Below, in pieces: positions 5,502 through 8,436 of a DNA stretch of 8,436 bases; the stretch's first letter is position 1, and every line of letters starts with the position of its first letter. The translations under genes and the position numbers were made by a program. The notes under the pieces are model-generated. The model worked only from the letters and a program-made list of their open reading frames with translations. It did not search any database and was not told the DNA's origin. This DNA comes from CAZRHH01 sp964599885 (lineage in GTDB: Bacteria; Chloroflexota; Dehalococcoidia; DSTF01; JACRBR01), in assembly GCA_964599885.1 (NCBI GenBank), contig CAZRHH010000105.1, positions 1 to 8,436 of the forward strand, read 5' to 3'.

Positions 5502-6809
5502 ATGGAACTCAATAACGTAGTCCTGGTCGATGGCGCGCGCTCGGCGTTCGGCCGCGGGGGGCGCGGATCGCTCGTCGCCACGCGGCTCGATGAAGCCGCC
5601 GGCACGGTGCTGCGCTCGCTGATGGAGCGCAACCCGAAGGTCAGCCCGTGGATGGTCGAGGACATCGGTCTCGGCAACGTCATGGGCGCGGGCGAGCTGA
5701 TCCTGATCGGCGCGAACAACGTGGCGCACCTCGCCGGGTTGCCCGCCGAAGTGTGCTCGTTCGACACGAACCGTCAGTGCGGATCGAGCATGGAGACGCT
5801 GCACCGCGTCGCGCAGTCGATCATGGTCGGCGCGTCGGACTGCGGCATCGCGCTTGGCATCGAGCGCATGGGCCGCTCGCTCGGCGGCGGCGCGAACGGC
5901 GCCCCGAAGACGCGCGTCACGGAGTTCAACAAGGAACTCGTGAAGATGAACGAGATGCAGCGGAACATGGCGCCTGACCACGACGCGAACTTTTCGGTGA
6001 AGTTTCCGGACGCGATTCTCGACGCGTCGCCGATCACGTCGATGACGCAGACGGCGCAGAACGTCGCCGAGGTGTACGGGCTGTCCCGCGAGGAGATGGA
6101 CCAGTTCTCGGTCGACAGCCACCGCAAGGTCGCGGAGGCGTACGACAAGGGCATCTACAAGGACGAAGTGATCCCGCTCGAGATCGAGGCGCCGGTGTTC
6201 GACGACCAGGGCAACTGGCTGCCGGACGAGCGCGGCAAGAAGCTGATGTTCGATCAGGACGAGTGCCTGCGCCGCGGCACGAACATGGAGGGCCTCGGCT
6301 CGCTAAACCCGGTGAAGGGCATCGTCAGCCTGATGGGCGAAGACGTGCGGATCACGGCCGGCAACTCGTGCCCGACGAACGACGGTGTGTCGGCGGCGCT
6401 GTTGATGAGCGAGAAGAAGGCGAAGGAGTTGGGGCTGGAGCCGCTGGCGCGGATCATCGGCATGGGCGTCGCGGGCGTGAAGCCGCAGGTAATGGGGCTC
6501 GGGCCGATTCCGGCGACGAACAAGGCGCTGCGCCATGCCGGCATCAGCGCGGACCAGATCGACCGCGTCGAGTTCAACGAGGCGTTCGCGGCGCAGGTGA
6601 TCCCGTCGTGCCGCGACCTCGGCATCTCGATGGACAAGGTGAACGTCAACGGCGGCTCGATCGCGATCGGCCACCCGCTGGGCGCGACGGGCGCGCGGCT
6701 GGTGTCGACGGTGGCGCACGAACTCCGCCGCTCCGGCAAGCGCTACGGCCTCGCGACGCAGTGCATCGGCGTCGGCATGGGCATCTCGACGATCATCGAA
6801 GCGATGTAG
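5502..6809 (+). CDS. FadA-like thiolase (acetyl-CoA C-acyltransferase)
   Basis: The 435-residue product starts at the ATG preceded by GGAGG four bases upstream, giving MELNNVVLVDGARSAFGR, a standard thiolase N-terminus. Thiolases catalyse CoA-dependent cleavage of 3-ketoacyl-CoA to acetyl-CoA, or the reverse condensation. The catalytic set is complete: nucleophile Cys93 (NRQCGSSMETL), NEAF at 359-362, His391 (GGSIAIGHPLGATGAR) and Cys421 (CIGVGMG). NRQCGSSM, MGLGPIPATNKAL and the CIGxGxGI-type C-terminus are closer to the beta-oxidation enzyme FadA than to biosynthetic acetoacetyl-CoA thiolases, from memory of those sequences. It is about 45 residues longer than FadA, mostly in the loop domain (about 120-185) and near 235-265. 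It stands alone: no FadB-type partner or acyl-CoA dehydrogenase adjoins it, and a terminator follows. Confidence 0.95.
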   Translation: MELNNVVLVDGARSAFGRGGRGSLVATRLDEAAGTVLRSLMERNPKVSPWMVEDIGLGNVMGAGELILIGANNVAHLAGLPAEVCSFDTNRQCGSSMETLHRVAQSIMVGASDCGIALGIERMGRSLGGGANGAPKTRVTEFNKELVKMNEMQRNMAPDHDANFSVKFPDAILDASPITSMTQTAQNVAEVYGLSREEMDQFSVDSHRKVAEAYDKGIYKDEVIPLEIEAPVFDDQGNWLPDERGKKLMFDQDECLRRGTNMEGLGSLNPVKGIVSLMGEDVRITAGNSCPTNDGVSAALLMSEKKAKELGLEPLARIIGMGVAGVKPQVMGLGPIPATNKALRHAGISADQIDRVEFNEAFAAQVIPSCRDLGISMDKVNVNGGSIAIGHPLGATGARLVSTVAHELRRSGKRYGLATQCIGVGMGISTIIEAM

Positions 6810-6839
6810 GCTGCGGTTCGCGGCTGAGTTAGATGTGGG

Positions 6840-6871
6840 AGCGCGCCGACCGTTGAGATCGGCGCGCTTTT
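6840..6871 (+). terminator. Rho-independent terminator of the thiolase gene
   Basis: AGCGCGCCGA (6840-6849) pairs perfectly with TCGGCGCGCT (6859-6868) across a nine-base loop. A run of four T ends at 6871. It starts about 30 bases after the thiolase stop. The very GC-rich stem compensates for the short T run. Confidence 0.88.
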
Positions 6872-6941
6872 GTGTGCTCAGCGCCCGACTTACCGCGCTT
6901 CGCGGCCGATACTTTGACAGACACCGTGTCGGAGAAGACAA

Positions 6942-7178
6942 ATGTCGCACGTGATTGGGGCCATATTCCTTACATTGATCGGCACGGTCGGGCTCGTGAT
7001 TGGCCTGATGGACTTTCGCGATCCGACGAGAATGCGAAGGTCTTGGTGGACTAAGCACACGTACGCGTGGGCGAGTGACTGCGCACTCAAAGCGATTGCC
7101 ACGCTGACACTGGCGCTTTTTTTCTTTCTCTTCGTTGCGGCGTTGGGTTTCGCCATAGCCGAACTTCGTGAGATCTGA
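6942..7178 (+). CDS. Small two-helix membrane protein
   Basis: The 78-residue protein has GGAG seven bases before its ATG. Hydrophobic segments lie at about 3-23 and 49-73, joined by a basic, aromatic loop (RDPTRMRRSWWTKHT) that would face the cytoplasm, so both ends would lie outside. Its codons are less GC-biased than those of the neighbours, including a T-rich run encoding LFFFLF, which may point to transfer or relaxed selection. I do not recognise a family. It lies behind the thiolase terminator and before a 377-base gap, so it is probably transcribed alone. The hydropathy pattern and the ribosome binding site support a real gene, but a chance frame is possible at this length. Confidence 0.6.
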   Translation: MSHVIGAIFLTLIGTVGLVIGLMDFRDPTRMRRSWWTKHTYAWASDCALKAIATLTLALFFFLFVAALGFAIAELREI

Positions 7179-7292
7179 ACGCGGTGGTCGAACCTTCGCC
7201 ACTTCGCGCCACCGCACATCCTCGTTATGCCAACCTGCGCCGCGCATCACACATTCGCCGCGTTCCCCCGTGCGCGGGGCGTGATCGGCGCG

Positions 7293-7298
7293 TATAAT
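7293..7298 (+). promoter_or_regulatory. Possible -10 element TATAAT
   Basis: A perfect TATAAT in a very GC-rich context, about 258 bases before the PP2C-like gene. It is flanked by GGCGC (7287-7291) and GCGCC (7299-7303). There is no recognisable -35 at 16-18 bases and no extended -10 TG, so the call is weak. Confidence 0.25.
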
Positions 7299-7527
7299 GC
7301 GCCCGAACCACCGACCGTCGCCGGTATGCGACGGGTGCTCATCTCCCACAGTGCAGCCGTTTGACGAAGCATCCGCGCCGGGTGCGGGCAAACTGTTGCA
7401 TGCGCCGCGCGCGGGGAGATGGTTGCAGGTTCTGGGTAAGGGTTCCGCGATGGGCGGAGCCAACGCTCCGCAGCTACGTCCTTTGGTCGGGGCGTGCCGC
7501 GACGAGCCACTGACGTAGTGATCACCA

Positions 7528-7541
7528 CTCGCCGCGGCGAG
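7528..7541. promoter_or_regulatory. 14-base perfect palindrome CTCGCCGCGGCGAG in the leader of the PP2C-like gene
   Basis: It ends six bases before the GGAGGG ribosome binding site (7548-7553). As RNA it could fold as a five-base stem with a CGCG loop close to the start codon; as DNA it could be an operator. The smaller palindrome GTGATCAC (7518-7525) stands two bases before it. Confidence 0.35.
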
Positions 7542-7555
7542 TTCCACGGAGGGAT

Positions 7556-8436
7556 ATGGCGGTCAGGACCTGGGTGGGTCGCTTCTGCGTGATCGATGGC
7601 CGCGTCGAGGAAGACGGGCCGTGGCTCGGCTCCCTCATCCGCCAGCGGCCCGACGAAGAAGCCGACGAACTCTACGTCCTCGTCGAACCCTCGAACACTG
7701 ATAGTGCCGAGTACACGTCGCAGCTCGTCGACGTGATCGGCCAGCTCTACAACAAGGACCCGCTGTCGCTGACCGGCGCGCTGACGCGATCGATGCGCGC
7801 CGCGCACGAGCATCTGCGCGACTGGAACCGCAAGAGCCTGCGCGAACATCAGGTCGGCGCCGGGTCGAGCTGTCTCGCGCTGCGCGGCACGGACGCGTAT
7901 CTCGCGCAGGTCGGCCCGAGCGTCGCGTACGTGCTGACGCACAACGGCGACTTCCGCCGTCTGCACGCCGACCCGCCGACATTCGAAGAATCGCTCGGCG
8001 TGGCGGAGACGTTCGAGCCGCGGCTGCGGCGCATTCCGCTGGAGCCGGGCGATCTCGTGCTGCTGGCGTCGACGGCGATCGAGCGGCTGATCGCCGAGCC
8101 GCACGTGCGGCGCATTCTCGAACGCGGCGCCGACGACGCGCTGCCCGAGCTGTACCAGATGACGAAGGACGAGCCGGACATGTCGCTCGTGCTACTGTCG
8201 TGCTTCGAGCAGGACGAGCCGCTCGACGCGCTGCCGGCGTATCTTTCGAACACACCGCAAGCGGAGGACGACGCGCAGCCGCTCGACGACGCGCCATCAG
8301 CGCAAGCCGTGCTCGCTGGCGCACCGCGCGGCGACGCGCCGAAGACGGCGAGCGCGTCGCTGGCGTTCGAGACGGCGACGCCATTCGAGCTGCCGCGGCG
8401 CCCACTGGTCGAGCAGGTCGCCGAGATCGCGGCGTC
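7556..8436 (+). CDS. Degenerate PP2C/PPM-fold phosphatase-like protein, partial at its C-terminus
   Basis: The frame is open from the ATG at 7556 to the window edge (293 codons plus two bases). GGAG lies four bases upstream and an in-frame stop lies at 7511. Residues about 1-217 resemble a PPM-type Ser/Thr phosphatase: a helix AAHEHLRDWNRKSL, GAGSSCLALRG (the G-S/T-T-A strand), AYLAQVGPSVAYVL (the GDSRAYL strand), LRRIPLEPGDLVLLAS-TAIERLI (the D-x-LLLCSDGL region), and DMSLVLLS (the DNITLVVV strand). The metal-binding positions are changed: no DGMGG motif near 40-50 (it reads VLVEPSNTD), Pro121 in place of the GDS Asp, and STA at 172-174 in place of SDG; only Asp208 may remain. From about 218 the chain is acidic and Ala/Pro-rich, a linker to an unseen domain. 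I infer a catalytically dead regulatory or structural PPM domain. Remote homology by motif only. Confidence 0.72.
   Translation, partial: MAVRTWVGRFCVIDGRVEEDGPWLGSLIRQRPDEEADELYVLVEPSNTDSAEYTSQLVDVIGQLYNKDPLSLTGALTRSMRAAHEHLRDWNRKSLREHQVGAGSSCLALRGTDAYLAQVGPSVAYVLTHNGDFRRLHADPPTFEESLGVAETFEPRLRRIPLEPGDLVLLASTAIERLIAEPHVRRILERGADDALPELYQMTKDEPDMSLVLLSCFEQDEPLDALPAYLSNTPQAEDDAQPLDDAPSAQAVLAGAPRGDAPKTASASLAFETATPFELPRRPLVEQVAEIAA

Larger units (their letters stand above)
7179..7555. other. Intergenic region before the PP2C-like gene
   Basis: No supported gene lies here; the short frames look like random GC-rich translation. It holds small hairpins at 7266-7279 (CCCCG-TGCG-CGGGG) and 7454-7471 (GCGGAGC-CAAC-GCTCCGC), a TATAAT at 7293-7298 without a good -35, and palindromes at 7518-7525 and 7528-7541 just before the ribosome binding site of the next gene. 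None of the hairpins has a T tract, so I call no terminator. Confidence 0.5.

Noticed and set aside
6914..6919. TTGACA as a -35 element for the small membrane gene
   Set aside because: A -10 at the right distance would fall on the start codon at 6942 and no TATAAT-like hexamer is there, so the match is probably chance.
7454..7471. Hairpin GCGGAGC-CAAC-GCTCCGC as a terminator
   Set aside because: The stem is perfect but no T run follows on either strand.
6303..7547. Minus-strand 414-residue frame
   Set aside because: It runs antisense through the thiolase, the terminator and the small membrane gene, and reads as Arg/Ala/Asp-rich noise.
7247..8405. Two long minus-strand frames opposite the PP2C-like gene
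   Set aside because: They are Arg- and Ala-rich shadows. The plus frame has a ribosome binding site, an upstream stop and recognisable PPM strands.

Overview
This is a GC-rich bacterial window with no RNA genes, CRISPR array or recognisable insertion sequence. The lineage is an inference. A secreted protein with tandem carboxypeptidase-regulatory-like repeats on a Thr/Pro stalk, a degenerate PP2C-like protein and a FadA-like thiolase would all suit a Chloroflexota bacterium (Dehalococcoidia-like), but no marker gene is present to prove this. The two largest accessory genes run off the window: one leaves the left edge on the minus strand, the other leaves the right edge on the plus strand.

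Left third (1-3423, minus strand): one continuous frame with no stop for 1141 codons encodes a secreted surface protein. In order it has a signal peptide, eight beta-sandwich repeats of about 95 residues, a pre-peptidase-C-terminal-like domain, and a Thr/Pro/Ala-rich stalk with a run of nine Asp. Seven of the eight repeats carry a Cys-Cys dipeptide at the same place, encoded by different codon pairs. This is the most distinctive signal in the window.

3424-3669 is an AT-richer divergent control region with two short inverted repeats that share a TTT centre. To its right, on the plus strand, lie an HpcH/HpaI-family aldolase (3670-4443) and a small hydrophobic protein (4443-4688) whose start overlaps the aldolase stop. 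After a short heptamer tandem repeat comes a methyltransferase remnant on the minus strand (4766-5125). It keeps the SAM-binding motif but ends abruptly just beyond it.

The centre right holds a FadA-like thiolase (5502-6809) with its full Cys/His/Cys catalytic set, closed by a strong intrinsic terminator. A two-helix membrane protein follows (6942-7178), then a 377-base gap with several small palindromes, then the start of a PP2C-fold protein (7556 to the right edge) that has lost most of the metal-binding aspartates.

The genes do not form one pathway. The aldolase and thiolase are carbon-metabolism enzymes (C-C bond cleavage or formation, and fatty-acid-type thiolysis). The flanking genes concern the cell surface and probably signalling.
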